Positions 34,952-44,646 are shown, counted from the first letter of the stretch. The stretch is 64,000 bases of DNA from Bacteroidales bacterium (GCA_030681475.1 JAUXWT010000090.1:1-64000); one strand, 5' to 3'. The notes: a model not told the origin generated them from the sequence alone. Numbers and translations are program-made.

Positions 34952-35703
34952 GCGTCGTCCTCCTCGACCATTACAGGCATGGCGGCCAGCTCTTCCATGG
35001 CATTCCTCGGTTTATTGACTTCAATGGCTCTGATAATCCTGCCATCGCGGAAAGTAATATGCCTTTTGGTAAAGGCCGCGACATCGGCATCGTGGGTGAC
35101 GATGACAATGGTGATTCCTTTCTGATTCAGTTTCTGGAAAATTCCCATCACCTCGAGACTTGTCCTGGTATCGAGGTTTCCGGTTGGTTCGTCGGCAAGG
35201 ATTACGACAGGATCATTGACGAGCGATCGTGCAATGGCAACCCGCTGCTGCTCGCCACCAGAAAGCTGGTTCGGGAAATGGTGGGCACGGTCGGCCAATC
35301 CTACGGCATCAAGCGCATTCAGAGAACGGTCGCGCATCTCCTTTGAGGATATCTTCCTGTTATACATCAGCGGCAGTTCAACGTTCTCCAGCGCTGTAGT
35401 CCTCGACAACAGATTAAACGACTGGAAAACAAAACCGATCTTATTGTTTCTGAGGTTGGCAAGCTGATCTTTGGAGAGGCTGCTTACATCCACCTCGTCG
35501 AGCAAATATTGCCCGCGGGTAGGCACATCGAGGCAGCCGATCATGTTCATGAAGGTAGATTTTCCGGAACCGCTTTTTCCCATGATGGCCAGAAAATCAC
35601 CGTTCATGATGTCGGCGCTGATCCCCCGCAGGGCATGCACCTCTACCTCTCCCATCTGATAGATCTTAACCAGGTCGATAACCGATATGATCGCTTTGCT
35701 CAT
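34948..35703 (-). CDS. MacB/LolD-type ABC transporter ATP-binding protein
   Basis: A protein of 251 residues from the ATG at 35703 ([18 protein letters not shown]). The frame is open further upstream into the adaptor gene, but that start would be atypical. Walker A is GKSGSGKST, the signature is [13 protein letters not shown], Walker B is [12 protein letters not shown], and the H-loop is TIVIVTHD. It powers the permease encoded downstream (4-bp overlap). It starts one base after the adaptor stop codon. Confidence 0.94.
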   Translation of the reverse strand: MSKAIISVIDLVKIYQMGEVEVHALRGISADIMNGDFLAIMGKSGSGKSTFMNMIGCLDVPTRGQYLLDEVDVSSLSKDQLANLRNNKIGFVFQSFNLLSRTTALENVELPLMYNRKISSKEMRDRSLNALDAVGLADRAHHFPNQLSGGEQQRVAIARSLVNDPVVILADEPTGNLDTRTSLEVMGIFQKLNQKGITIVIVTHDADVAAFTKRHITFRDGRIIRAIEVNKPRNAMEELAAMPVMVEEDDA

Positions 35704-35704
35704 C

Positions 35705-37036
35705 TTATCTTCCTCCCCTGCCACCTCTTTGCATTTGCGGTGCAAAAGGATTTTGTTGCTGTTGCTGACCTGCAGGGGCGCCTTGCGATGAGGTCATGCT
35801 CAGCACCACCTCCTCCCCCTCCTCAATTTTTCCGCGGATTTCGGTATTCAATCCATCCGTCACTCCGGTGCGCACCCTGTGTGGTTTCAGTGAATCGCCT
35901 ACCTTCACCCATACCATGCCAAAACTTCCCCGACGCGGGCGATCGCCACCTGCACCTGAACCCGGCATTCCGCCCGGCATTCCTCCGCTCATCCTTCCCC
36001 CGCCCGACATTCCTTCCTGTCCGCCCTGGGATGCACCCTGACGGCCTCCTTCCTTACTCCACGTTTCCCTCTTTTTCTTAACAGAGTCAGGAAGGTTTTT
36101 CTCCAACTTATCAATATAATCCTGTGATGGCGAAAATCGCAGTGCGGTTGCCGGAACTTTCAGCACATCCTTCTCCTCCTGTACCAACACCGTGATGTTG
36201 GCGGTCATCCCGGGCAACAGCTTCAGGTCAGGATTCGGAACATCAATGATCACGGTGTAATTAACCACATTCTGGGTTACGACCGGCAGGAGGCGGACCT
36301 GGCGGACGGTTCCGTCAAAGATCATGTCAGGATGCGCATCAACGGTAAATTTAACGGATTGATCAACGACGATTTTCCCGATATCGCTCTCATCAATATT
36401 CGCCTCAACCTGCATCTTTGTGAGGTCGTTGGCAATGGTGAACATGGTGGGTGTGCTGAAACTGGCTGCCACGGTTTGCCCTACATCAACGGCGCGGGAT
36501 ACCACCACCCCGGAGATGGGCGCAATAATGGTGGCATACTTCAAGTTGATCAGGGAACGGTTCAGCGCCGATTTGGCTGAAATTGCATTGGCAACTGCGG
36601 TTTCATAAGTTGTAAGCGACAAGTCATAATCGGCCTGGGCCAGTACCTTTTGCTCGAACAGCACCGATGTGCGGTCAAAGTCGCGTTTTGACTGGTTTAC
36701 CTGGATCTCCGATTTTTTCAGCGAGGCCCTTGCATCCTCCACCGCCTGTGCCAGCAGAGTAGTGTCGAGAACCGCGATCACTTGTCCTTCCTTCACCACG
36801 GAGTTGAAATCCACATAGATCTTTTTAATGATCCCCGACACCTGTGTACCAACCTGTACGGTCGTTACCGCCTGCAGCGTCCCGCTTGCCCTCACGGTAA
36901 CCCTGATGTCCCCTTTTTCAACCCTGGCTGTCCGGTATTCCGGTGCCGAGGTCTTGTTCCTGCCAAAGAACATCCAAACGGCGACAACACCGGCAACAAC
37001 CACCAGCGCAATTATAATCCAATAGGTCTTTTTCAT
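35705..37036 (-). CDS. HlyD/MacA-type periplasmic efflux adaptor
   Basis: A protein of about 443 residues from the ATG at 37036. The N-terminal anchor is at residues 5-25. The lipoyl/barrel-sandwich halves are visible at GTLQAVTTVQVGTQVSG and ATIIAPISGVVVSRAVDVGQTV, flanking a coiled-coil hairpin (about 85-165). The beta-barrel and membrane-proximal domains follow. Unusual for the family is a Gly/Met/Gln-rich insert late in the protein (GGQEGMSGGGRMSGGMPGG) and a low-complexity tail (GQQQQQNPFAPQMQRGGRGGR in part). It is the first gene of the adaptor-ATPase-permease operon. Confidence 0.92.
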   Translation of the reverse strand: MKKTYWIIIALVVVAGVVAVWMFFGRNKTSAPEYRTARVEKGDIRVTVRASGTLQAVTTVQVGTQVSGIIKKIYVDFNSVVKEGQVIAVLDTTLLAQAVEDARASLKKSEIQVNQSKRDFDRTSVLFEQKVLAQADYDLSLTTYETAVANAISAKSALNRSLINLKYATIIAPISGVVVSRAVDVGQTVAASFSTPTMFTIANDLTKMQVEANIDESDIGKIVVDQSVKFTVDAHPDMIFDGTVRQVRLLPVVTQNVVNYTVIIDVPNPDLKLLPGMTANITVLVQEEKDVLKVPATALRFSPSQDYIDKLEKNLPDSVKKKRETWSKEGGRQGASQGGQEGMSGGGRMSGGMPGGMPGSGAGGDRPRRGSFGMVWVKVGDSLKPHRVRTGVTDGLNTEIRGKIEEGEEVVLSMTSSQGAPAGQQQQQNPFAPQMQRGGRGGR

Positions 37037-37051
37037 GTTATTTATTTTTAC

Positions 37052-37225
37052 CCACCCCAAGAGGGTGTCTCAAAAGTTCTTTAACCGCAAAGTTCGCTAA
37101 GTTTCTCGCAGAGTTCGCAAAGTGTAAGCTGCTTAATATCTGATCTTTGTGTCCTTCGCGTTAAAACTTTGTGTCCTTTGCGGTTATAATTTTTCATCTT
37201 TTAAGACAACCTCCAGGGGGTGGGT
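37052..37225. repeat. Inverted-repeat-bounded element between adaptor and tolC-like genes
   Basis: The outer ends form an inverted pair: CCACCCCAAGAGGGTGTCTC on the left, and TTTTAAGACAACCTCCAGGG with GGTGGG on the right. Inside is a second pair, TTAACCGCAAAGTTCGC and CTTTGCGGTTATAA. Related single ends occur at 48557-48599 and around 58155-58180. It fills the 190-bp gap and separates the adaptor operon from the TolC-like gene. Confidence 0.75.
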
Positions 37226-37228
37226 TTA

Positions 37229-38572
37229 TTAAAACGTTATGGGTTTACCTTGATAAAAATCCAGGATTTTTCGTTTGAAAATATAATCGAATTTTGACTG
37301 TATGAGGTTTGACTGCGATTGGGTATAATTGTTCTTTTGGATCATAAACTCGGTAGCGCTCATTACCCCTACGGCGAATTTGGTTTCGGCATTTCTGAAT
37401 ACCGACTCAACGGCAGCAAACTGCTGTTTGCTCGCTTCGTATTTCTTTACCGAGGCACGGGCATCCGAATAGGTTTGCTCAACGCTTTTCCGTAAAACAT
37501 TTTTAACATTCTGTTCATTTAACTGACTGGTAATGAGGTTTATTTTAGCCCGGTCAATGTTGCTCCTGATTTGTCTGTTGCTATAGATCGGTATCGATAT
37601 GCCCATAGAAAACGATTGTCCGATGTTATCCCATACCTGTTGAACAAACGGATACCCTTCAGGGTTTACAAAGTTGCCTTTTTTACGGCTGGAAGCATAG
37701 TTGGAATTCAGGTTGGCGCCCAGGCTGATCCGCGGCCATTGCGCCCCTTGCGAAATTTTTAACGCCATCATCGAGGCGGTTGTCCTCAGGGAGGCGCTGG
37801 TAATCTGCGGCTGTACAGTCAGCGATTTCAGATATATCTCTGTATTGGTTTGAAGCAAATCCGCGGCCGGCTCATCCATCACAGGAACCTCCACCTTAAA
37901 ATCATCAGATATGGGAATATCCATAAGTTGCATCAGGGTTACCTTGGCCAGGTCAACCTGGTTTGTTGCCGTAATGACGGAAAGATTGTCGGTGGCCAAC
38001 TGGGATTTTATCTGCAGCAGGTCACTCTCCGGTGACTTTCCGGCACTCACCAGTTTTTCGGTCCGCCCCACTTGTACGGCAGTGGCATCTTCCTGGTTTT
38101 TGGCGGCGGCAAGGATTTCATTGGCAAAAAGAACCTGCAGATAGCCCGTGGTGATGTTCAGGATCACATCATTTTTTGCCTTTTCGATATCGTACAGCCC
38201 TGCCTGCATGTACAGCGTGTTTTGCCTGATGGTGTTGGCATTCTGCAACCCATTGAAGAGATTGTAACTGCTGTTGAGCCCGAAGTTCGTTGAGTGATAC
38301 CCCTCAGTTACGAATGAGTTCGTGGTCGGATCTACATTTTTTCCGAAGTTAAGGGCTTCGTTGGCATTGGCGCTGATATTTGGGATGCGGTTTGCCTTGA
38401 CCTGCTCGAGGTTGATCTTGTTGAGTTCGTAACTCATGCGGCTCTGATTGACCGATATGTTCCGCTGAAGCGCCGTATCCAGGCATTGCCTGAATGTCCA
38501 TGGCTTTGATTGTGCCCCGGCAAGGCCCGGAACAAGCAACACGATGATAATTAGTAAACTTGTTGGTTTCAT
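37229..38572 (-). CDS. TolC-family outer-membrane efflux protein
   Basis: A protein of 447 residues from the ATG at 38572, followed by a signal peptide (KPTSLLIIIVLLVPGLAGAQ). Two internally similar halves each carry long helices and short beta segments, e.g. NLEQVKANRIPNISANANEAL and WPRISLGANLNSNYASSRK. It would provide the outer-membrane channel for the adaptor/ABC/permease set immediately downstream on the same strand. A TAAATTTG promoter element lies at 38643-38650. Confidence 0.93.
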   Translation of the reverse strand: MKPTSLLIIIVLLVPGLAGAQSKPWTFRQCLDTALQRNISVNQSRMSYELNKINLEQVKANRIPNISANANEALNFGKNVDPTTNSFVTEGYHSTNFGLNSSYNLFNGLQNANTIRQNTLYMQAGLYDIEKAKNDVILNITTGYLQVLFANEILAAAKNQEDATAVQVGRTEKLVSAGKSPESDLLQIKSQLATDNLSVITATNQVDLAKVTLMQLMDIPISDDFKVEVPVMDEPAADLLQTNTEIYLKSLTVQPQITSASLRTTASMMALKISQGAQWPRISLGANLNSNYASSRKKGNFVNPEGYPFVQQVWDNIGQSFSMGISIPIYSNRQIRSNIDRAKINLITSQLNEQNVKNVLRKSVEQTYSDARASVKKYEASKQQFAAVESVFRNAETKFAVGVMSATEFMIQKNNYTQSQSNLIQSKFDYIFKRKILDFYQGKPITF

Positions 38573-38642
38573 TCCCTGTTCATTATATTTAGCGAAGTTA
38601 TTCAATTCCCTATAGTCTTTATAACAATCCTGACATTTAACA

Positions 38643-38650
38643 CAAATTTA
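38643..38650 (-). promoter_or_regulatory. Promoter -7 element of tolC-like gene
   Basis: On the minus strand this reads TAAATTTG, matching TAnnTTTG, with the start codon about 70 bp downstream. The divergent rpoN promoter element is at 38704, so the two genes share a short bidirectional control region. Confidence 0.5.
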
Positions 38651-38703
38651 ACTGTTTCGGAATTTTTCACCGGCAGGCTAAACGACTTTGAAGGATTAAT
38701 TGT

Positions 38704-38711
38704 TATATTTG
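38704..38711 (+). promoter_or_regulatory. rpoN -7-like element close to the start codon
   Basis: TATATTTG matches TAnnTTTG but ends only six bases before the chosen rpoN ATG (38718), so the transcript would be leaderless or nearly so. It may instead be a chance match, with the true promoter further upstream. Confidence 0.35.
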
Positions 38712-38717
38712 TCCTCT

Positions 38718-40205
38718 ATGTTGAACCAGAAACTTCAGCAACGGCTATTACAAAAACTATCACCTCAGCAGGTGCTGGTCATGCGTTTGTTGCAGGAACC
38801 TATTCTCTCGCTCGACCAGCGGATCAAACAGGAGATTGAAGAAAACCCTGCGCTGGAAGAAGCCAGTGCGGAGGAGGAAGAAATTGAAACCATTGACGAT
38901 GATACCACCCTCGAATCGATCGACGGGGAAGAAGATGAGTTCGTGGAAACAGAACTTGCGGCTTCGGCTGACGATGAATTCACCTTTGAGGATTATGTCG
39001 ATGAGGATGAGATTCCCGAGTACCGTTTGAATGCCAACAACAAAAGCCCGGATGATGTTACCCGTGAAATTCCTATTGTTTCGGGGATCAGTTTCCAGGA
39101 TTTCCTGCTCAGCCAGATGGGATTGCATCGTTTCACCGACAAACAATACATCATTGCGGCCACCATCATCGGAAACCTCGATGAGTCTGGATACCTGTGC
39201 CGGGAAATTCCCGCGCTGGCCGATGATCTTGCCTTCAACCAGGCCATAGAAGCCACACACGATGAGGTACTCGAGGTTTTGAAAGTCATCCAGTCGTTCG
39301 ACCCACCCGGGATAGCCGCACGAAGCCTCCAGGAATGTCTGCTGATCCAGATTGAACACAAGCAGGACCGGACTTACGCAACCGATCTGGCCGATGTGAT
39401 CCTCCGGTTCTACTTCGATGAATTCAGCAAGAAACACTACGATAAGATCCTGCAAAAGGGAAACATCTCCGAAGAAGAGCTCAGGGAGGCTATTGCAGAA
39501 ATTCAAAAACTGAATCCAAAACCAGGCAATACCATATCCGAGGTGACTCGCGACAGCCAATATGTTGTTCCCGACTTCATGATCACCACCAATGACGGCA
39601 TCCTGGAACTATCGCTAAATACACGGTATACAAGGGAATTGTCGCTGAACCGTGATTATATTGGCATGTTGCATGAATACGGCGGCGGCAAACGCAAGCA
39701 GTCTGAAAAGGATGCGCTGACCTTCATTAAACAAAAACTTGATTCAGCCCGGGGATTCATTGACGCCATCAAGCAACGCCAGGAAACCCTTTACACCACG
39801 ATGAAGGCCATCATGGATTACCAACAGGAATACTTCCTGACAGGCGATGACACAAAATTGAGACCCATGATCCTGAAAGACATTGCCACCATTGTCTCTC
39901 TCGACATCTCAACAATTTCACGCGTTGCAAACAGCAAATATGTGCAAACTCCTTTCGGAACACTGATGCTGAAAAGTTTCTTCAGCGAATCGATGCTGAA
40001 CACCGAAGGGGAGGAAATCTCAACCAGAGAAATAAAAAAGATCCTGTCAGATACCATCGAAGCGGAACCCAAAATAAAACCGCTTACCGACGATGAACTT
40101 GTATCGCTCTTGAAAGAAAAGGGTTACAATATTGCACGCCGTACCATTGCGAAGTACCGCAAGCAATTGAATATTCCCGTTGCCCGGCTCAGAAAAGAAC
40201 TTTAA
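38718..40205 (+). CDS. rpoN: RNA polymerase sigma-54 factor
   Basis: A protein of 495 residues. The N-terminal activator-interaction region is Gln/Leu-rich (LNQKLQQRLLQKLSPQQ), followed by an acidic linker (about 50-100), a core-binding domain and the DNA-binding domain. That domain ends with the RpoN box, ARRTIAKYRKQLNIP, near residue 480. It directs transcription from -24/-12 promoters with AAA+ activators, none of which is encoded in this window. I chose the ATG at 38718 over a TTG at 38700. A membrane-protein gene follows after 11 bp. Confidence 0.96.
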   Translation: MLNQKLQQRLLQKLSPQQVLVMRLLQEPILSLDQRIKQEIEENPALEEASAEEEEIETIDDDTTLESIDGEEDEFVETELAASADDEFTFEDYVDEDEIPEYRLNANNKSPDDVTREIPIVSGISFQDFLLSQMGLHRFTDKQYIIAATIIGNLDESGYLCREIPALADDLAFNQAIEATHDEVLEVLKVIQSFDPPGIAARSLQECLLIQIEHKQDRTYATDLADVILRFYFDEFSKKHYDKILQKGNISEEELREAIAEIQKLNPKPGNTISEVTRDSQYVVPDFMITTNDGILELSLNTRYTRELSLNRDYIGMLHEYGGGKRKQSEKDALTFIKQKLDSARGFIDAIKQRQETLYTTMKAIMDYQQEYFLTGDDTKLRPMILKDIATIVSLDISTISRVANSKYVQTPFGTLMLKSFFSESMLNTEGEEISTREIKKILSDTIEAEPKIKPLTDDELVSLLKEKGYNIARRTIAKYRKQLNIPVARLRKEL

Positions 40206-40216
40206 TTATCAGTTAC

Positions 40217-40831
40217 ATGATCGAGTCAAGACTTGCAAGGGCAATTTCCTATGTTTTTCATCCACTGCTGATACCTTCCTGTATCCTGGCGTTGATGATG
40301 ACCCTTGACAATTTTCAGTACCGGTCACTTCCCTTCACATACAACCTGGCTTTGTTTGGCGTGGTATTTCTAACAACCGTGCTTTTCCCGCTGTTTCTCA
40401 TCTGGATACTGTACCACCTCAGAATGATATCCTCTGTTTTCATGGTCAATAAGGAAGAGCGGTTTTACCCGATCTTTGCCATCTCGGTGTTTTATTATCT
40501 AACCTATTTTATCCTGAAAGGGGTCCATCCGGCAACCATTTTCAGCTACTATATGTTGGGTGCCACCCTGCTGGCCATTCTTTCGATGATGATGAACTTT
40601 TACCGGAAAATAAGCCTTCACATGATCGGTATCGGTAGTTTTACGGGACTGTTCCTCGGACTTTCCCTGAATTTCGGGCTCAATCTTCATGTTGAAATTT
40701 TCTCGGGGATACTGGCGTCGGGCATCATTGGCTTTGCCCGGTTAAAATTAAACTCCCATCATCAAACTGAAATATATTCAGGTTTTGTGATGGGAGTTGT
40801 TGTGATGGCCACGCTGATTACCCTGCTCTGA
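40217..40831 (+). CDS. Integral membrane protein of unknown function
   Basis: A protein of 204 residues with about six predicted membrane helices and short loops. The order and the phrases SYVFHPLLIPSCILALMM, MVNKEERFYPIFAIS and ASGIIGFARLKLNSH resemble small membrane proteins distantly similar to the PAP2 fold, but I see no phosphatase signature. It follows rpoN by 11 bp on the same strand and is probably co-transcribed. Its function cannot be assigned. Confidence 0.75.
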   Translation: MIESRLARAISYVFHPLLIPSCILALMMTLDNFQYRSLPFTYNLALFGVVFLTTVLFPLFLIWILYHLRMISSVFMVNKEERFYPIFAISVFYYLTYFILKGVHPATIFSYYMLGATLLAILSMMMNFYRKISLHMIGIGSFTGLFLGLSLNFGLNLHVEIFSGILASGIIGFARLKLNSHHQTEIYSGFVMGVVVMATLITLL

Positions 40832-41530
40832 TCAGAAGGGCATTAGCACAAATCCAACAGAAACCGGGTACAAATCAACGCCGGTAACATTTTGGAACGT
40901 ACTTGAAAGCGAATAACAGGCATTTACATTAAACCATTTGTATCCAACCCGCAATGTTGGCCCATATGCGAATTTCTCAATGTTCTTGATCCCCTTGTAG
41001 GAGACTTTTAATGTATTGTTGGATTTATAAAGGTAGTCATCTCCCACATATTTGGAATGTGCATAAAGCATGTAACCAACCTTGAAACCGATGCCCATGG
41101 CAAATTTGCTCTTTGTTTTCAACCTGAATTCGAGGGGTAACTCAAGATAGGGCAACACAAGTTTGCTTCGTTTGTAATTTACTTTGGCCTCATCTATTTT
41201 TACAAACTGAAAGGAAATGCTGTCCCCCTGAAACCTGTAATTCCAATAGAGGTTATGTACACTGATGCCTAATCCCATAGCAAAACTGAAGTTGCTTTTC
41301 CCAAAAGGCATGTTATAGGTGCCGAATACCTGCACCCCCTGGTTGATGGCGCGGGTTTTCATTCCTGCTGGTTTATTCATCCAGATATCGTTAAATAATC
41401 CCACACCGATGCTTACCCGCTTTTTTGCTGAAGCATTAACAACCTGCGAATGGCTGCTGTTTGGGAAAAGGATCATTAAACATAAAATTGCGGTGAACAA
41501 ACTTATCAGGGTTTTCTTGAAGCTTTTCAT
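40832..41530 (-). CDS. Outer-membrane beta-barrel protein of unknown function
   Basis: A protein of 232 residues with a signal peptide (residues about 8-28, cleavage near SHSQ). The mature part is alternating strands typical of an eight-stranded or larger barrel (RVSIGVGLFNDIW, FSFAMGLGISVHNLYW, FKVGYMLYAHSKY) and ends with the aromatic-terminated GFVLMPF suited to barrel assembly. It resembles the PorT-type or generic OMP b-barrel families of Bacteroidota. It ends tail-to-tail with the preceding membrane-protein gene. Confidence 0.75.
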   Translation of the reverse strand: MKSFKKTLISLFTAILCLMILFPNSSHSQVVNASAKKRVSIGVGLFNDIWMNKPAGMKTRAINQGVQVFGTYNMPFGKSNFSFAMGLGISVHNLYWNYRFQGDSISFQFVKIDEAKVNYKRSKLVLPYLELPLEFRLKTKSKFAMGIGFKVGYMLYAHSKYVGDDYLYKSNNTLKVSYKGIKNIEKFAYGPTLRVGYKWFNVNACYSLSSTFQNVTGVDLYPVSVGFVLMPF

Positions 41531-41551
41531 AGGATATGTATTTGCGGGTTA

Positions 41552-41559
41552 CAAAAGTA
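41552..41559 (-). promoter_or_regulatory. Promoter -7 element of the beta-barrel gene
   Basis: On the minus strand this reads TACTTTTG (TAnnTTTG), 21 bp upstream of the start codon at 41530. Confidence 0.5.
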
Positions 41560-41604
41560 ACTAATAAATAAGCTATATAACGTTTAAAAGTCCTGAAAAT
41601 TGAT

Positions 41605-42513
41605 TCAGCCCCATAAGTTTTCAGGATAAACACCGCTCCGTACCAGTTCACGAATGCTTTTAACCACTGTTTCGCGGTCTTCCTTATAGGTCATCCCAAA
41701 CCACTTTTCGTGGCAGTGAAGGATCTTCACCGTGATCTGCCGCGATTTAATCAGTTCATTGATAACCCCGGGGATATAATACTCAGCTTTCAGGTCCGCT
41801 GCATTATTTTCAATGAAAGTTTTAAAGCCTTGATCCAGAAAACTGAACAATGACGGGGTAAAACCCCAGAAATTCATGGATACAAGGCTGTTGCCGGGGA
41901 TTAGCACAGGTTGTCCTTTGTCATTTTTATAGGCGATCCCCGTTTCCATCCGCTCAATATGGGTGCGTTCGACCACATCGACCAGGAAGGAGTCAGGGTC
42001 AGCCTGACAAACTCCGCGTGAAACGGCGCCGAATTCCGACAAAGTGTTGGAAACCTGGTATGCCACCATGCAATAATCTTTTGCCCGGTCAGGGGCCCGG
42101 TTCCTGTAATACGCGGCCAGGGTTTCGAAGGCGCCACGGCCATAAAAATCATCGGCATTGATCACGGCAAATGGTCCGTTTATCCTGCCACCGGCCATCA
42201 TCACCGCATGACCGGTACCCCAGGGTTTGCTCCGGTTGTCGGGGATCGTGATGCCTTCGGGTACCATCCAGGTTTCCTGAAACACATAATCTATGCTGAT
42301 CTTTTCTTTAAGCCGCTCCACAAAAGTCTCCTTGAAATCAGCCTCGATGGCCTCCTTGATTATAAAGATCACCTTGCCAAAACCCGCCTGGATAGCATCA
42401 TAAATCGAATAGTCAATAATGGTCTCCCCCGAAGGGCCAACCTGGTCAAGTTGTTTGAGGCCACCGTAACGGCTGCCCATACCGGCAGCAAGGATTAAAA
42501 GGGTTGGTTTCAT
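41605..42513 (-). CDS. Sugar-phosphate nucleotidyltransferase-like protein
   Basis: A protein of 302 residues from the ATG at 42513 (MKPTLLILAAGMGSRYGG). The first segment carries the nucleotide-binding signature of NTP transferases, LAAGMGSRYGGLKQLDQVGP, and a metal-site Asp is likely in VINADDFYG. The C-terminal third lacks an obvious left-handed beta-helix. In related genomes such proteins are encoded near sugar transporters and kinases. Here it overlaps the end of an MFS sugar transporter gene by four bases, so it probably activates a sugar taken up by it. The exact sugar is unknown. Confidence 0.85.
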   Translation of the reverse strand: MKPTLLILAAGMGSRYGGLKQLDQVGPSGETIIDYSIYDAIQAGFGKVIFIIKEAIEADFKETFVERLKEKISIDYVFQETWMVPEGITIPDNRSKPWGTGHAVMMAGGRINGPFAVINADDFYGRGAFETLAAYYRNRAPDRAKDYCMVAYQVSNTLSEFGAVSRGVCQADPDSFLVDVVERTHIERMETGIAYKNDKGQPVLIPGNSLVSMNFWGFTPSLFSFLDQGFKTFIENNAADLKAEYYIPGVINELIKSRQITVKILHCHEKWFGMTYKEDRETVVKSIRELVRSGVYPENLWG

Positions 42514-43883
42514 AGGAGGGGTTGGGGTGGGGTCCATTTCCATTTACGAATTTTATGACCTGACAATGCATAGTAAAAAATGAACATATAGCAAGGGATC
42601 AGGATCCAATATGCCTGGTGGTGGTTGAAACGGTCGACCAACCAGCCATAAAACAGCGGCAGAAGGGCGCCCCCTGCAATCCCCATGATCAGCAGCGACG
42701 AACCGATCTTGGTAAACCGGCCCAGCCCGTCAATCGCAAGCGGCCAGATAGCAGGCCACATGATGGCATTGGCAAGCCCCAATAAGGCAATGAAGAAAAC
42801 TGACAATTCGAAGGGGAGCACCACTGAAATACCTGTCAGGCCGATTGACATGGTCGTTTGGTAATGGACTCCTGCAGTGAAAATAGCCAACACGCCAAAA
42901 CTAATGCCCAGTAAGGCTGAGATCATCAACGCCTTGTCCTGTTTCAGGTATTTTGGTATGGTGACGATCCCGATGATATAACCCAACACCATGGCCGCCA
43001 AAGTATAGGAAGCAAAATATTTGGAAAGTTCAAATGAAAACCCCTGAGCCTTCCCGTAGTTGATGATGGTATCAACCGCCACCACCTCCACACCTACATA
43101 AACGAAAATGGCGACTACCCCCAAAACGAGCTGTGGAAACTGAAAGATGCTGGTCCTGTTAACGTTGGCCGATGACGTTTTTTCGTCCTCCTGATCTGTA
43201 TCGATGTCGGGAAGCGCCGAAAACCGAAGCAAAACCGCCAGGATGACCAATACAACCGCCATGATAATATAAGGAAGGATGATCCTCCCGGCCAGTTCAT
43301 TGAGCGCTGTTACCCTGTGCAGTTCATCCATGGCGCTGAGCAGGGTTCTGTCAAACCGATCCATCCCCTTTAAAACAATGAAACCCAATACCAACGGACT
43401 GATAACCCCGGCGATTTTATTGCAAATCCCCATAATACTGATGCGTTTGGCTGCGCTTTCGAGCGGACCCAGGATCGTAACATAGGGATTCGCGGCAGTT
43501 TGAAGTACCGCCAGTCCTGTCCCCTGCACAAAAAGGCCCGTAAGGAAGAGGCCGAACATACGCGAATAGGCCGCAGGGATAAAGATCAGCGCACCAATAG
43601 CCATCAGGATCAATCCCAGGGACATCCCTTTTTTAAATCCGGTTTTTTTCAACACGATTGATGACGGGATGGCCATCACAAAGTAGGAGATGTAAAATGC
43701 AAAGGCGACGAAATAGGATTCAAAATTTGTTTTTTCACAGGCAGTCTGTAGAAAGGGGATGAGCACGGAATTAAGCCATGTCACAAACCCGAAAATGAAG
43801 AAAAAAACTCCGATGATCGTGATCGAAAGGATGTAATTTCCCTTTGTCCGGTCGGTGAGCGGTATTCCTGCCTGATGTGCCAT
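42510..43883 (-). CDS. FucP/GluP-type MFS sugar transporter
   Basis: A protein of 457 residues with twelve membrane helices. The features of the fucose/glucose-galactose proton symporter family are visible: FIFGFVTWLNSVLIPFLQ in helix 1, FFISYF-like AFYISYFVMAIPSS in helix 2, and VLQTAANPYVTILGP, a strongly conserved loop. A central cytoplasmic loop (about 215-245) is acidic. The substrate could be fucose, glucose, galactose or another hexose. It is coupled to the nucleotidyltransferase by overlap and has its own promoter element upstream. Confidence 0.92.
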   Translation of the reverse strand: MAHQAGIPLTDRTKGNYILSITIIGVFFFIFGFVTWLNSVLIPFLQTACEKTNFESYFVAFAFYISYFVMAIPSSIVLKKTGFKKGMSLGLILMAIGALIFIPAAYSRMFGLFLTGLFVQGTGLAVLQTAANPYVTILGPLESAAKRISIMGICNKIAGVISPLVLGFIVLKGMDRFDRTLLSAMDELHRVTALNELAGRIILPYIIMAVVLVILAVLLRFSALPDIDTDQEDEKTSSANVNRTSIFQFPQLVLGVVAIFVYVGVEVVAVDTIINYGKAQGFSFELSKYFASYTLAAMVLGYIIGIVTIPKYLKQDKALMISALLGISFGVLAIFTAGVHYQTTMSIGLTGISVVLPFELSVFFIALLGLANAIMWPAIWPLAIDGLGRFTKIGSSLLIMGIAGGALLPLFYGWLVDRFNHHQAYWILIPCYMFIFYYALSGHKIRKWKWTPPQPLL

Positions 43884-43923
43884 GAGAAGAATTTGGTGAC
43901 GACTGTGGTCAGATTCGGTCAGG

Positions 43924-43931
43924 CAAAATTA
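43924..43931 (-). promoter_or_regulatory. Promoter -7 element of MFS transporter gene
   Basis: On the minus strand this reads TAATTTTG (TAnnTTTG), about 40 bp upstream of the transporter start. It lies just after the hairpin that follows phoU, consistent with a new transcription unit. Confidence 0.5.
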
Positions 43932-43950
43932 GATATTTATCTTAAACCAA

Positions 43951-43979
43951 ACCTTCCAGGTTTCTAAAACCTGGAAGGT
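43951..43979 (-). terminator. Hairpin after phoU (ACCTTCCAGG family)
   Basis: ACCTTCCAGGTTT and AAACCTGGAAGGT form a 13-bp stem around a short loop, immediately downstream of phoU. On the minus strand it is followed by a moderately T-rich stretch (TTTGGTTTAAG), so it may terminate the pst-phoU transcript. A copy inside the operon at 45547-45579 shows that it belongs to a repeat family. Confidence 0.55.
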
Positions 43980-43980
43980 T

Positions 43981-44646
43981 TTATGAAATGAAGGGGTTTT
44001 TATGCTTGACGATCCTGCCTTCGACAATAAAAATGACCGATTCGGCAATGTTGGTCGAATATCCGGCGATGCGGTCAACCTGGGAAAGAATGATCAACAG
44101 GTTGGTCGCCACAACGATCACCTCTGTTTTATGCATCATCTCATCCAGTATCCGGGCTGAAACGGCCTCTACCTTTTCTTCAATGGCATTAGCTGAGAGG
44201 AAAATGTCTTTCACAAACACTGTGTTGCGTGTATGCAGGATGTTTATGACATCTTTGACGATCAGATCGGCCATACTGGCCAGCTCATCCACGTGCAGTT
44301 CGGTCAGTATTTCCTTGTAATCACTGACTCCTTCTATTTTTTCGGATATATTTACTGCCAGGTCGCCCAACCGTTCAAGGTCGTTGTTCATCTTGAGCGC
44401 CGACATGATCAGCCGCAGATCTGTGGCCACCGGCTGGTTAAGGGCAAAGATCCGCTGGCATAACTTGTCTATCTTCACATCCAGTTTATCCACTTTGTTG
44501 TCCTGCTCAATAACCTGCCTTGCCAGTTCAAGGTTGCCGGTCAGCAAAGCATCCAGGGCGTTATGGATCTGTTCATACACCAGGCTTCCCATTTTAAGGA
44601 TCCGATTATTTAGTTTCTCAAGTTCTTGTTCAAAATGCCGTTCCAT
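43981..44646 (-). CDS. phoU: Phosphate-uptake regulator PhoU
   Basis: A protein of 221 residues, usual length, made of two three-helix bundles. The acidic metal-site pattern is visible in each repeat, e.g. DNKVDKLDVKIDKLC and MNNDLERLGDLAVNISEKI in the first. PhoU links Pst transporter state to the phosphate-sensing kinase and limits uptake when phosphate is plentiful. It is the last gene of pstS-C-A-B-phoU. Confidence 0.95.
   Translation of the reverse strand: MERHFEQELEKLNNRILKMGSLVYEQIHNALDALLTGNLELARQVIEQDNKVDKLDVKIDKLCQRIFALNQPVATDLRLIMSALKMNNDLERLGDLAVNISEKIEGVSDYKEILTELHVDELASMADLIVKDVINILHTRNTVFVKDIFLSANAIEEKVEAVSARILDEMMHKTEVIVVATNLLIILSQVDRIAGYSTNIAESVIFIVEGRIVKHKNPFIS

Noticed and set aside
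36000-36600. Open frames antisense to the HlyD-type adaptor gene
   Set aside because: They follow the codon periodicity of the adaptor gene and have no domains of their own.
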